A stretch of 24,793 bases of DNA from Chrysochromulina parva (taxonomy: Eukaryota > Haptophyta > Prymnesiales > Chrysochromulinaceae). Every line of letters starts with the position of its first letter. The stretch's first letter is position 1. Shown one piece after another: positions 1 through 6,935 of this stretch. The notes below the pieces were generated by a model, which was not told the DNA's origin, did not search any database, and saw nothing but the letters and a program-made list of their open reading frames with translations. The stretch lies in the NCBI GenBank assembly GCA_002887195.1, contig PJAB01000520.1:1-24793 (forward strand), read 5' to 3'. Both the position numbers and the translations under genes were made by a program.

Positions 1-596
1 TCAGGCAAGCGCCAGCTCACGTTTCCGGCGCGTTGAAGCAACCTCCTTAGCTTGGCGCCGTCTACTGCTGGGTAGTCTGCGCCAGAGAGGGAGATGAAAA
101 AGTCCCAGCCACCATGGGACATCTCTCGCAGGAGCCATCGCCACGTGCCGAACAGAATGCGCATGTCCGTGCTCGTCCGGTACACTATGTACCCAGAACG
201 CACGACGCAGATGTCGTCCATCGTTGAGGCCAGAGTGCACGCCGCAGCCGTGTGCTCTGCTGACACGTCTTTGGCGAGGTGCAGCAAGAAGCCAACTGAT
301 CGCTGGTGTGACAGCCGTTGCACCACACGCTTCACGAGTCCAATCTGCTTGTAGGATTCGATGGCGACGAGTACTCTAGGATGCATGCCGCGGATACCTT
401 GCAAGAGCCGGGCGCATTCCCGTGGCGTCTCGAAGACCATCGGAAACTCCTCGTCCAGGGGAAACGGCTTGGGAAGGACAGTGAGCTTGGCGAACTGCCT
501 GTCGCGCCCCAGCTCCCATGCCTTCTCTTCTTCGCATTTGGCCCTTCGGTCTGCTATATGGTCTGCTGCCAGGTGGGCGCGAGACGAGTTTAGCAT
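1..596 (-). CDS. GT14 family (Branch/Core-2, xylosyltransferase-like) glycosyltransferase, 5' part
   Basis: An open frame of 198 codons runs from the ATG at 596 down to the window edge, so the C-terminal part lies outside the window. The translation carries the GT14 'Branch' signature WDFFISLSGADYP near residue 175. It is preceded by a typical segment in which a peptide for a neighbouring lumenal residue pattern (VRSGYIVYRTSTDM, then LFGTWRWLL) leads into the signature. Family knowledge: GT14 enzymes transfer xylose, GlcNAc or glucuronic acid in the Golgi, for example peptide-O-xylosyltransferase and core-2 GlcNAc transferase. The acceptor cannot be told from this part. The N-terminus shows no membrane anchor, and the frame is open upstream of the ATG only to a TAG near 685, so an upstream anchor-encoding exon is possible. 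The next gene on the same strand is a GT47 enzyme. Confidence 0.82.
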   Translation of the reverse strand, partial: MLNSSRAHLAADHIADRRAKCEEEKAWELGRDRQFAKLTVLPKPFPLDEEFPMVFETPRECARLLQGIRGMHPRVLVAIESYKQIGLVKRVVQRLSHQRSVGFLLHLAKDVSAEHTAAACTLASTMDDICVVRSGYIVYRTSTDMRILFGTWRWLLREMSHGGWDFFISLSGADYPAVDGAKLRRLLQRAGNVSWRLP

Positions 597-1062
597 GCTG
601 TCGAACTTAGTCGAACTGACCCTGCTTGATCTGGAACGCACCGACCGCGAGAGGCTGCAGCGATCGCAGCTGTTTTCTCTAGTCTACTCAGTCGGTCTAC
701 TTCGAGAAATTACCAGCACAAGCCTGTCGTCGGACTTAACGCGCAAATATGGTAAATTTGGTTTACAAGTTTGGAACGTTAATTTTTGCATGCTCTGCCG
801 GGCGACCTCGCCTGCCGGGGCCCTCATTCACAGCCACTGACACCTGCGTGCCCTCCCTCCCAGAGACCGAGTACTAGCGAGTACTTACCCAACTAATACA
901 CAATGACCGAGTACAGGCGGCCGAGTGCGTTTAACAGCCAATCACACGACTGACAGGTGACTTTTCATGTGAGTTAGTACAACTTACATGGTGACTAAGT
1001 TAGCACAACTTTTGGTGTCCTCAAGATTTGTGCGCGCGGCGCACCGGGCGTCTATGTAGGAA
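597..1062. promoter_or_regulatory. Intergenic region upstream of the GT14 gene, with short direct repeats
   Basis: No gene is seen on either strand in this 466-bp stretch. It separates the end of the GT47 gene from the start of the GT14 gene, both on the minus strand, so it should hold the GT14 promoter. It is less GC-rich than the coding DNA. CGAGTAC occurs at 869, 879 and 908. A 14-nt direct repeat (AGTTAGYACAACTT) lies at 972-985 and 998-1011, exactly 26 nt apart. A regulatory role is inference only. Confidence 0.35.
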
Positions 1063-2316
1063 TTAGTTGTGCAGGGGCTGCAATCGTGCTACAACGCGCT
1101 CGTAGACCCTCTGGGCATCGGTGTACTCGTGGAGGGTCACACCAGGAGCCGAATATTGCAGCTGGGGGATAAATGTGGCGATCTGATCACGCATGGCCTT
1201 TCTCTGCTCTTTGCTAATGGCCTCCAGGTCTGCCATCAGCAGTCCTGGCTTCTTGAGAATGCGATCCGAGTCGAGAAGCACAGACCAATTGCCGGCTCCC
1301 CACCCAGCACGTTCGAAACGCGGTATGAACGGATGATACGCCTCATCGTAGAGCAGCCGCTGTGTGCAAGTTGCAAACACCACAGGGATGCAGCCGACCA
1401 AGAGCGCGTCCATGAGGCCTTGTCTTGTCGGAGTGTCCCCCCCCGGCATCAGGCAAAACTCCGACTTAAGGTAGCCACGGAGAATGCGCTCAAATATATT
1501 CGTCTCGCTGGCATCGAAGCCTTGGGTCTCGTTCGTGCAGCGCCCGCTCTGGTGGCGAGGATCGCACCCACCCTCTGCGAAGTCGATGCGGATGCAACGC
1601 TCATGACTCTCCTGACACGCTTGATGCAGTATGGCGCGCAGCTCCTTCTGACGCCCGTGCGAGCTGGCAAAGTATGCAACAAGGTATGGCCTGCTGACGC
1701 TGGTTATGGAGGATAGATGGTCCGCAATCGACGCATCGCTCCTTGCATGGAATTGCGTCGGGTAAGGAATGGTGAGATAGGCGTGGCCTCCAGAAGGTGG
1801 TGACTGAACGCGCGGACAGCTGGCAGTGCTCTTAACATGTGGTCCATTGAAGATAGGCTCGAATGCTACGACGGTCAGGCGCTGCTCCAAGGAATCCAGC
1901 AGACCCTCACAGCCTGCATGCGCCGCGAAATGCCGAAGTGCTACGCCGATGCCACTCCAGACGACGGCCGTCGCATTGAGTGGTACTGCAGCCATGGTGT
2001 TACAGTCCGCCCTACCGGCGCTGCTGTGATGGCCAGCTTCTGCTCGTGCTGTCAGCGGATGCCTGTACACCCCTGGCACTTGCGGTAGCTGGCGCCATAG
2101 ATCACGGTAAGCCGGTCCATTTGCGCTCTCCCAGCGAGTCAGTGGCGCCCACAGCGGAAGCAGCGATGTCAGATTTAGCGCGTCATCACCGTTGCTGTCT
2201 GATAGGGATGTCGAGTTATAAACTGCAGGTTTATAACTCTGATAGTTACTTCTGCGATCGCACCAACCTGCGTCCACGAGCGCCATTAGCGTCAGCCCGA
2301 CCCCACGACTTCTCAT
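1063..2316 (-). CDS. Exostosin-like glycosyltransferase (GT47)
   Basis: Predicted Golgi glycosyltransferase of 417 aa with an exostosin domain. The diagnostic C-terminal block is FCLMPGGDTPTRQG followed by LMDALLVGCIPVVF (around residues 300-330), the hallmark of GT47 in exostosins, XylT/IRX-type and arabinosyl/galactosyltransferases. It is followed by a W-rich segment and a helical tail ending LQPLHN. The start is set at 2316 because it is followed by a short hydrophobic stretch (GVGLTLMALV) that could be a signal anchor. The frame is open to an ATG at 2439, but the extra 41 residues look like leader sequence. No intron is seen. Several NxS/T sequons fit a lumenal protein. The neighbouring gene on the same strand is GT14; in animals GT14 and GT47 both act in glycosaminoglycan synthesis, but adjacency alone does not prove a shared pathway here. 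Confidence 0.85.
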   Translation of the reverse strand: MRSRGVGLTLMALVDAGWCDRRSNYQSYKPAVYNSTSLSDSNGDDALNLTSLLPLWAPLTRWESANGPAYRDLWRQLPQVPGVYRHPLTARAEAGHHSSAGRADCNTMAAVPLNATAVVWSGIGVALRHFAAHAGCEGLLDSLEQRLTVVAFEPIFNGPHVKSTASCPRVQSPPSGGHAYLTIPYPTQFHARSDASIADHLSSITSVSRPYLVAYFASSHGRQKELRAILHQACQESHERCIRIDFAEGGCDPRHQSGRCTNETQGFDASETNIFERILRGYLKSEFCLMPGGDTPTRQGLMDALLVGCIPVVFATCTQRLLYDEAYHPFIPRFERAGWGAGNWSVLLDSDRILKKPGLLMADLEAISKEQRKAMRDQIATFIPQLQYSAPGVTLHEYTDAQRVYERVVARLQPLHN

Positions 2317-2535
2317 GCGAAAAGCGTACCCAAAATGGAAGCTCTGCTCTCCCCGCCCTGTTTTGGGTGTCGAGTTACATGTATAAACATTCACTAAACA
2401 CACGACGCGCACACTCTCGGCCCTCGCTGAGCAATTCATGACGAGTCATTCATGACACGTCCGTCCTGAAGGCCCTGGAAATCCCGCGATCGCCTCGAGT
2501 CAGTCTGTCTCGCGCGCCCACGCCCCGGAGGGCGG
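2317..2535. promoter_or_regulatory. Shared upstream region of the divergent GT47 and KDM1 genes
   Basis: 219 bp lie between the inferred start codons of two divergent genes, or 96 bp if the GT47 gene starts at 2439. The region contains a short near-repeat (TCATGACGAG and TCATGACACG at 2437-2459). No TATA box is recognised. A bidirectional promoter role is inferred from the arrangement. Confidence 0.35.
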
Positions 2536-5500
2536 ATGAAGAGGTCGACCCTTGCCGAGGCGGAAACTGGCCGCGTGGTCAAGCGCAAGGGCGCGGCCGG
2601 AAGCGATGCTGAACATGGCGATGCGTCGGTCACGCACGACGCCGGCGCGGAGCTGCTGTCGGAGCCACCTTCAGAGCGAGGCACGCCGACCGACGAGGTT
2701 CCAGAGTATTTTGACGGAGAGGTCAAGTCGGAGGAAGCTATGCGCGGTGAGGCTGCGTCGCGCGATCCACAGCCGTCGCGCACACTAACAGGGGGCGCAT
2801 CATTAGCCGCAGCCGGAGATGAGGAAGGTGAGGAGGAGGAGGGCGAGGAGGAGGAGGAAGAGGACCCAGAGGCGGTTGCGGCGGCGATGGCCGCGGATGC
2901 GATCTGCCGCCGCACGCGAACCGCCGTCCAGCGCGCCACCGAGGAGTCGCGCGGCTCGGCGCTGCGCACGCGCCGTGCTGAGCAGCAGAGGCAGGGTGGT
3001 GATGGCGGCCCAGTTTACGCGCCGGTCTCAGCGCGCTCGAGCAGCCGTCGGGCGGGCGCCGATGCGGCGAGCACGCCCCCGCCGGGTGGGGTGCGCCGCG
3101 TGCTCGTCGTCGGCGCCGGCTACGCCGGCATCAGCGCCGCGCGGACGCTCACCGACCTCGGCTACAGCGTACAGGTCATCGAAGGGCGTAATCGTATAGG
3201 AGGGCGCGTTCACTCTGTCCAGTACCGCACGACCATTACGGCGCCCACCGCAACGGCGGCTGTGGCGACGGCGACCTCCGACGCGCTGCCTCATTTGGAA
3301 TCGACGGCGACCTCCGAGGGCGCGGCGGCGGCGGCAGGCGCGTCCAGCGGAGATGCATCCCAGCATGCAAGTGCTCACCACGGCGGCGCGCCAAGCGGAG
3401 ATGCATCCCAGCATGCAAGTGCTCACCACGGCGGCGCGCCCAGCGGAGATGCATCCCAGCATGCAAGTGCTCACCACGGCGCCCTGCCGCCGAGCGGCTC
3501 CACCGATGTGACAGTGGAGCTTGGGGCTGCGGTGCTCATGGGCGACGTGCGCGGCGGCAACCCACTCGCTCGGCTCTGCTCCAAGTATGGCGTGCCCATG
3601 CATAAGCTCGACGGCCACTGCCCGCTCCATGATGCGGCCAACGGCGGCGCGCTGCTACCAGAGGATGCAGACACCCAGGTCCGTCCGTTTCGATCTGAGT
3701 GCCTCTGAGTGCCTCTGCGTTGCCTCTAAGTTGCCTCTGAGTGCCTCTGAGTGCCTCTGATGGGCTCTTGATTGCTGCCCTCATCAGGCGGAGAAGCTCT
3801 TCAACCGTCTGCTCGAGATGGCACACGAAGAGCGCACCGCAGAGAGCGCGGGCGGCGCCGTCGTGAGCACGGGCGTGCACCACTCGGACGCCGTCGTGGG
3901 CACTGCGCTCGAGTGCGAGTTCAATGGCAAGTGGTACACGGGGCGCGTCGTGGCGGTCGAGCATCCAGACACGCGTGCGGCCGAAGTGCTCTTTCACTAC
4001 AACGGCTGGAGCAAGAAGTGTGACGAGTGGCTGCCTGTGCTGAGCGATTGCTGATCGATTGCTGATTGATTGCTGATCGATTGCTGCGTGATTGCTGAGC
4101 GATTGCTGATCGATTGCTGATCGATTGCTGATCGATTGCCTCCGTCATCAGGTACGACGAGTGGCTGCCCGTGCGCTCGCCGCGTCTGCGCAATGTAGCT
4201 ATCCAGCACCAGGCCCTCGAGCAGGTGCGTCTCGTCAATTGCCACTGATGGCCTCTGATGGCCACTGATGACCACTGATGGAGCCCCCATCTCCCCACAG
4301 GTGCTTCAACGGCAGCTCATCCGTTCCGATCTGCCGTTAGACGAGCCTTCACAGCGTGCGCTGCATTGGCACTTGGCCAACCTCGAGTTTGCATGTGCGG
4401 CGCCGCTCACGACGGTCTCGGCGCGCGACTGGGACCAGGACGACGCGAACGAGTTTGATGGCGACCACTGCATCTTGGCGCAGGGCGGGTACGGAGCGTC
4501 TGATTGCGTCCGATCGAATCGATTGCGTCTGATTGAGTGTGATGGCGTCTGATTGCGTGTGATTGCGCCCAATGGGCTGGTACGGTGCTTTGCTCTCGAA
4601 GCTCGCTGAGGGACTCGATTGCATGCTGATTGCATGCTGATTGCATGCCAATCGCCCTCTCTCATCAGGTACGGTGCTTTGCTCTCGAAGCTCGCTGAGG
4701 GGCTCGACATTCGGCGCAAATGCACGGTCAAGGCTGTACATTATTTCGACGACGGCGTCGCTCTCGATACCTCAAGTGGCACGCTCCGCGCTGACGCTGT
4801 CGTCGTCACGCTCCCCCTCGGCGTGCTCCAGCTCATGCCCGATGAAGGCGGCGTGCTCTTTTCGCCGCCGCTGCCCGATGAAAAGCAGCAAGCCATCCGC
4901 CGGCTCGGCTTCGGCTTGCTCAACAAGGTGGCGCTCTTCTTCACGGAGCCATTCTGGGGGCATGAGTCCAATTTCTTTGGGCGCGTCGTCGCCAATCCGA
5001 AGCACCGAGGCCGCTTCTTCCTCTTCTTCAACCTACATCCCGCCTCGGGCGCTCCTGTACTACTCGCCCTCGCTTCGGGCCCATGCCTCCCACAGCATGC
5101 AAGCGCTCACCACGGCGCCCTCGCCTCCCCACAGGTCCTTCTCGCCCTCGCCGCGGGCGCCGCAGCTGTGGAGCTCGAAGAGAGTGATGACGAAACCATC
5201 ACCGAGTCCGCACTCGAGGCTCTCCGATCCATGTTTGGGCCCAGCGTACCGCCCCCCACGCGCACTGTCGTGACGCGATGGGGGGCGGACAAGTTCGCCC
5301 GGGGCTCGTACTCGTACGTGCATGTGGGCGCCTCGGGCCAAGACTACGCGACGCTGGGCGAGCCGGTGAGAGCCTCTGATTGCGACCGGCGCTTCCGAGC
5401 GCGTCTAATGACGTCTGATTGCATGCTAATGGCCTCTCTCATCAGGTGGGCGAGCGACTCTACTTCGCGGGCGAGCACACGATCATGGAGCACCCGGCGA

Positions 5501-6380
5501 CGGTTGTGGGCGCGTATCTGTCCGGGGTGCGTCTGATTACATGCTACGTCTGATTGCATGCTGATTGCCTCTCTCATCGGCTGGGCGCGTATCTGTCTGG
5601 GGTACGCGCCGGTAAGATGCTCCACCAACGAGCGCCACCCAGCATGCACGCGCTCACCACGGCGCCCTCACTTTCCCACAGGTACGCGCCGGTAAAATGC
5701 TCCACCAACGAGCGCGCACAAAGCGCAAGGGGCTCGGTGCCCGAGACGGCGCAGCGAACACACCTGCAGCGCATGCTGCTGGGGCTTCGGCAGAGCCCGC
5801 CGCAGCCAAGCGTCGTGGTGAGCACTTGCATGCCGAAGCCATCCCCTCCAAGCAAGCCAAGCGCGTCGGCGGCGATGGCGACGCCGCCGCCCCAGCACCT
5901 GCACTGCCGGCACCGGCGCCACCTCGCAAGCCGCCTACACCTCGGATCAGCGTGCACGCGCCCACTACGGCGCCACCACGCAAGCCGCCTACACCTCGGA
6001 TCAGCGTGCACGCGCCCACTACGGCGCCACCTCGCAAGCCGCCCACACCTCGGGTTCCCTTTCACACGCTGGCGCCGTCGCGGGCGCTACCCGCCGAAGC
6101 ACGGTCGGCGCGTCGTGGTGAGCACTTGCATGCCGAAGCACGGTCGTCGCGTCGGCCGCCGGTCGCGAAGCCAAAGGCGGTGCGAGAGTCGCTGCTGCCG
6201 CCGCCGCTACGCCTCTCGACGTCGCGAGATGGCGTGCGCCGACGCTCGGATCATCCCACCGGGCGCAGTGCGCGCGACGCCTCGCGAAGAGGGCCCGCCC
6301 CTGTGGGGATTCTCGAGAGAGCGGCACTGCTGCTCGCTGCGCGGGACGATTTGATCGAGAGGAACGGGCGCGCGCTCTGA
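2536..6380 (+). CDS. KDM1: KDM1/LSD1-like FAD-dependent histone lysine demethylase with inserted Tudor-knot domain
   Basis: Predicted nuclear flavin amine oxidase that removes methyl groups from histone lysines. Eight exons: 2536-3678, 3788-4017, 4152-4224, 4301-4488, 4669-5056, 5135-5365, 5446-5526 and 5682-6380. All phases agree, giving 1,010 aa. The N-terminus is acidic and disordered with a basic KRKG near residue 15. The FAD Rossmann motif ([14 protein letters not shown]) begins near residue 189, followed by GGRVHS. A repeat-rich insert follows, then [10 protein letters not shown] and FNRLLE. A Tudor-knot/chromo-barrel ([26 protein letters not shown]) spans about residues 415-465. The oxidase domain resumes with WHLANLEFA and WDQDD, the catalytic-lysine block GFGLLNK (K near 631), ARGSYSYV and YFAGEHT. 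Human LSD1 has its CoREST-binding Tower between FNRLLE and WHFANLEFA; here that slot holds the Tudor-knot. No SWIRM domain is seen. The C-terminal tail is basic, proline-rich and full of small repeats. Confidence 0.9.
3346..3489 (+). repeat. Three 48-nt in-frame tandem repeats in KDM1 exon 1
   Basis: Three nearly identical 48-nt units start at 3346, 3394 and 3442. Each encodes a 16-residue unit, [16 protein letters not shown] (third copy diverging at its end). Each unit holds one copy of the dispersed element GCATGCAAGTGCTCACCACG (3363-3382, 3411-3430, 3459-3478). The array lies between the FAD motif and [10 protein letters not shown], a place where LSD1 needs only a short loop. It is probably a surface insert or an unrecognised retained intron. 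Confidence 0.93.
3679..3787 (+). other. KDM1 intron 1 (109 nt, 10-nt repeats)
   Basis: The intron runs from GTCCGTCC to CCCTCATCAG. Splicing joins DADTQ to [10 protein letters not shown], which aligns with the LSD1 order, phase 0. The body is a run of TGAGTGCCTC-type 10-mers. No clear copy of the downstream exon is present at its 5' end. Confidence 0.85.
4018..4151 (+). other. KDM1 intron 2 (134 nt) with copy of downstream exon
   Basis: The first 23 nt of the intron (4018-4040) match the first 23 nt of exon 3 (4152-4174) at 20 positions. An array of 11-nt TGCTGATCGAT units follows, ending CGTCATCAG. Splicing restores the Tudor-knot motif YDEWLPV; without it the protein stops after WLPVLSDC. 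Confidence 0.9.
4225..4300 (+). other. KDM1 intron 3 (76 nt)
   Basis: The intron runs from GTGCGTCTCG to ATCTCCCCACAG and has four or five CTGATG-type 10-mers in the middle. It joins ALEQ to VLQRQL, phase 0. Both the intron and exon 4 begin GTGC, but no longer duplication is convincing. Confidence 0.85.
4489..4668 (+). other. KDM1 intron 4 (180 nt), two-round structure with exon copies
   Basis: The intron starts GTACGGAGCG, a short copy of the exon 5 start. It then has CTGATTGCG repeats, then a 39-nt copy of the exon 5 start at 4580-4618 that is 38/39 identical to 4669-4707. A second filler of 11-nt TTGCATGCTGA repeats follows, ending CTCTCATCAG. Removal joins AQG and [15 protein letters not shown], matching LSD1. 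Confidence 0.9.
5057..5134 (+). other. KDM1 intron 5 (78 nt, no stop in frame) carrying the dispersed element
   Basis: Intron positions 5057-5080 match the exon 6 start (5135-5158) at 20 of 24 positions. The filler holds a dispersed element at 5095-5114 and ends CGCCTCCCCACAG. The length is a multiple of three with no in-frame stop, so retention would add 26 residues containing QHASAHHG. Splicing gives [11 protein letters not shown], which fits LSD1 (APILLALVAG). Confidence 0.75.
5366..5445 (+). other. KDM1 intron 6 (80 nt)
   Basis: The intron runs from GTGAGAGCCTCTG to CTCTCTCATCAG, with CTGATTGC and CTAATGGC units. It joins GEP to [12 protein letters not shown], phase 0. Similarity between the intron start and the exon 7 start is weak. 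Confidence 0.87.
5527..5681 (+). other. KDM1 intron 7 (155 nt), nested double duplication
   Basis: The intron starts GTGCGTCTG with CTGATTGC-type repeats and reaches CTCTCATCGG, which looks like a 3' splice site with AG changed to GG. A 23-nt copy of exon 7's end follows at 5581-5603 (21/23 versus 5506-5528). It runs straight into a 34-nt copy of exon 8's start at 5602-5635 (33/34 versus 5682-5715). A filler with a dispersed element (5642-5661) then ends TTTCCCACAG. Removing the whole span gives [12 protein letters not shown], as in LSD1. Confidence 0.83.
5802..5868 (+). repeat. Reverse-orientation dispersed element with flanking duplication in KDM1 exon 8
   Basis: A reverse copy of the dispersed element (CGTGGTGAGCACTTGCATGC) lies at 5814-5833 within coding sequence, read as RRGEHLHAE. 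Similar short sequences flank it: GCAGCCAAGCGTCG at 5802-5815 and a 17-nt version at 5852-5868. Confidence 0.7.
5925..6052 (+). repeat. 54-nt in-frame tandem repeat in KDM1 exon 8
   Basis: A 54-nt unit starts at 5925, 5979 and 6033; the third is partial. The encoded repeat is [18 protein letters not shown], 18 residues. Inside units one and two, at 5950-5969 and 6004-6023, is GCGTGCACGCGCCCACTACG, a diverged form of the dispersed element. It looks like one more pair of insertions with about 25-nt target copies. Confidence 0.9.
6093..6154 (+). repeat. Second reverse element with 39-nt period duplication in KDM1 exon 8
   Basis: Positions 6093-6115 and 6132-6154 match at 22 of 23 and bracket a reverse copy of the dispersed element at 6114-6133. 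The period is 39 nt, so the frame is kept: [13 protein letters not shown] is followed by AEARSSRR. Confidence 0.85.
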
Positions 6381-6438
6381 TCCCGGCATGCAAGTGCTCA
6401 CCACGGCGTCCCTGCGGGACGATGTGATCGAGAGGAAC
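6341..6438 (+). repeat. 25-nt direct repeats bracketing an insertion that supplies the KDM1 stop codon
   Basis: Positions 6341-6365 and 6414-6438 are 24/25 identical. The 48 nt between them contain the present stop codon (6378-6380) and a forward dispersed element (6386-6405). Read past the second copy in the same sense, the protein would end RDDVIERNLRTA and then stop. The insertion therefore appears to have replaced that short tail by GRAL. Confidence 0.75.
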
Positions 6439-6935
6439 TTACGCACGGCCTGAAGCTACCTCGTGCCAGGCGGCGTGGTGAGGACTTGCATGCCGGGATG
6501 CATCTCAGCACGAAACCGTGAACGGGGGTGAGGGCAAAGAATGGGCACAACAAACGCCATACTGTGAACGGTCCTGTGAAGCTTGAGGCCGACGGGTCCG
6601 CTGGGCGGGTGGGTGCGATGGGAGAGTAAGGTAAGGTCGTGGCGAGGGCATCTCAACGCTTGAGGCAGGCTTGAGAGGCCGACGGGTCTGCGTGACTGTC
6701 TGGGCGAGCGCCTCCCACGCACGCCTTTTCGGGTCTTGTGGGTGTGTGTCTGGCCGAGAGTAGGCCGAGAGGGCCCTGAAACGAACGAAGAAGGACCTCA
6801 ACCAACCGACGATATACACGGACGTCGACACGGACGGTTCGGATTTTGTTGAATACAATCCGACGAATCGGTCAGACGTAATCCAAAACGATCCGGCCGA
6901 CGCTGAAAGGTGCACAGGCGAACACAGGCGGGGCG
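6381..6935. other. Convergent intergenic region with inverted-repeat element
   Basis: 555 bp lie between the ends of two convergent genes. Its left part is the element at 6382-6497. The rest (6498-6935) shows no gene. A fragment GATGCATCTCAGC at 6497-6509 resembles the start of the 48-nt units in KDM1 exon 1 (GATGCATCCCAGC). The remainder contains GGCCGACGGGTC-type repeats at about 6589 and 6678. It should hold both 3' UTRs. Confidence 0.4.
6382..6497. mobile_element. MITE-like inverted repeat built from two dispersed elements
   Basis: Left arm 6382-6405 and right arm 6474-6497 are reverse complements at 23 of 24 positions, each being a dispersed element plus CCCG. The spacer is 68 nt and has no coding capacity. 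It could be a small non-autonomous transposon-like unit or just two independent insertions in opposite directions. No terminal target duplication is seen outside the arms. Confidence 0.5.

Noticed and set aside
361..840. Plus-strand frame of 159 codons at the left edge
   Set aside because: It overlaps the minus-strand GT14 signature in antisense and has no coding features of its own.
2536..3090. A SWIRM domain at the N-terminus of the KDM1 protein
   Set aside because: The first 185 residues are acidic, Arg- and Ala-rich and of low complexity; no SWIRM pattern is visible.
3346..3489. CRISPR-like array of 48-nt repeats
   Set aside because: The units are contiguous without unique spacers and sit in frame inside a eukaryotic coding exon.
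4054..4552. Short separate genes ending at the stops in the KDM1 introns
   Set aside because: The pieces join in phase into a single LSD1-like protein whose block order matches the family.
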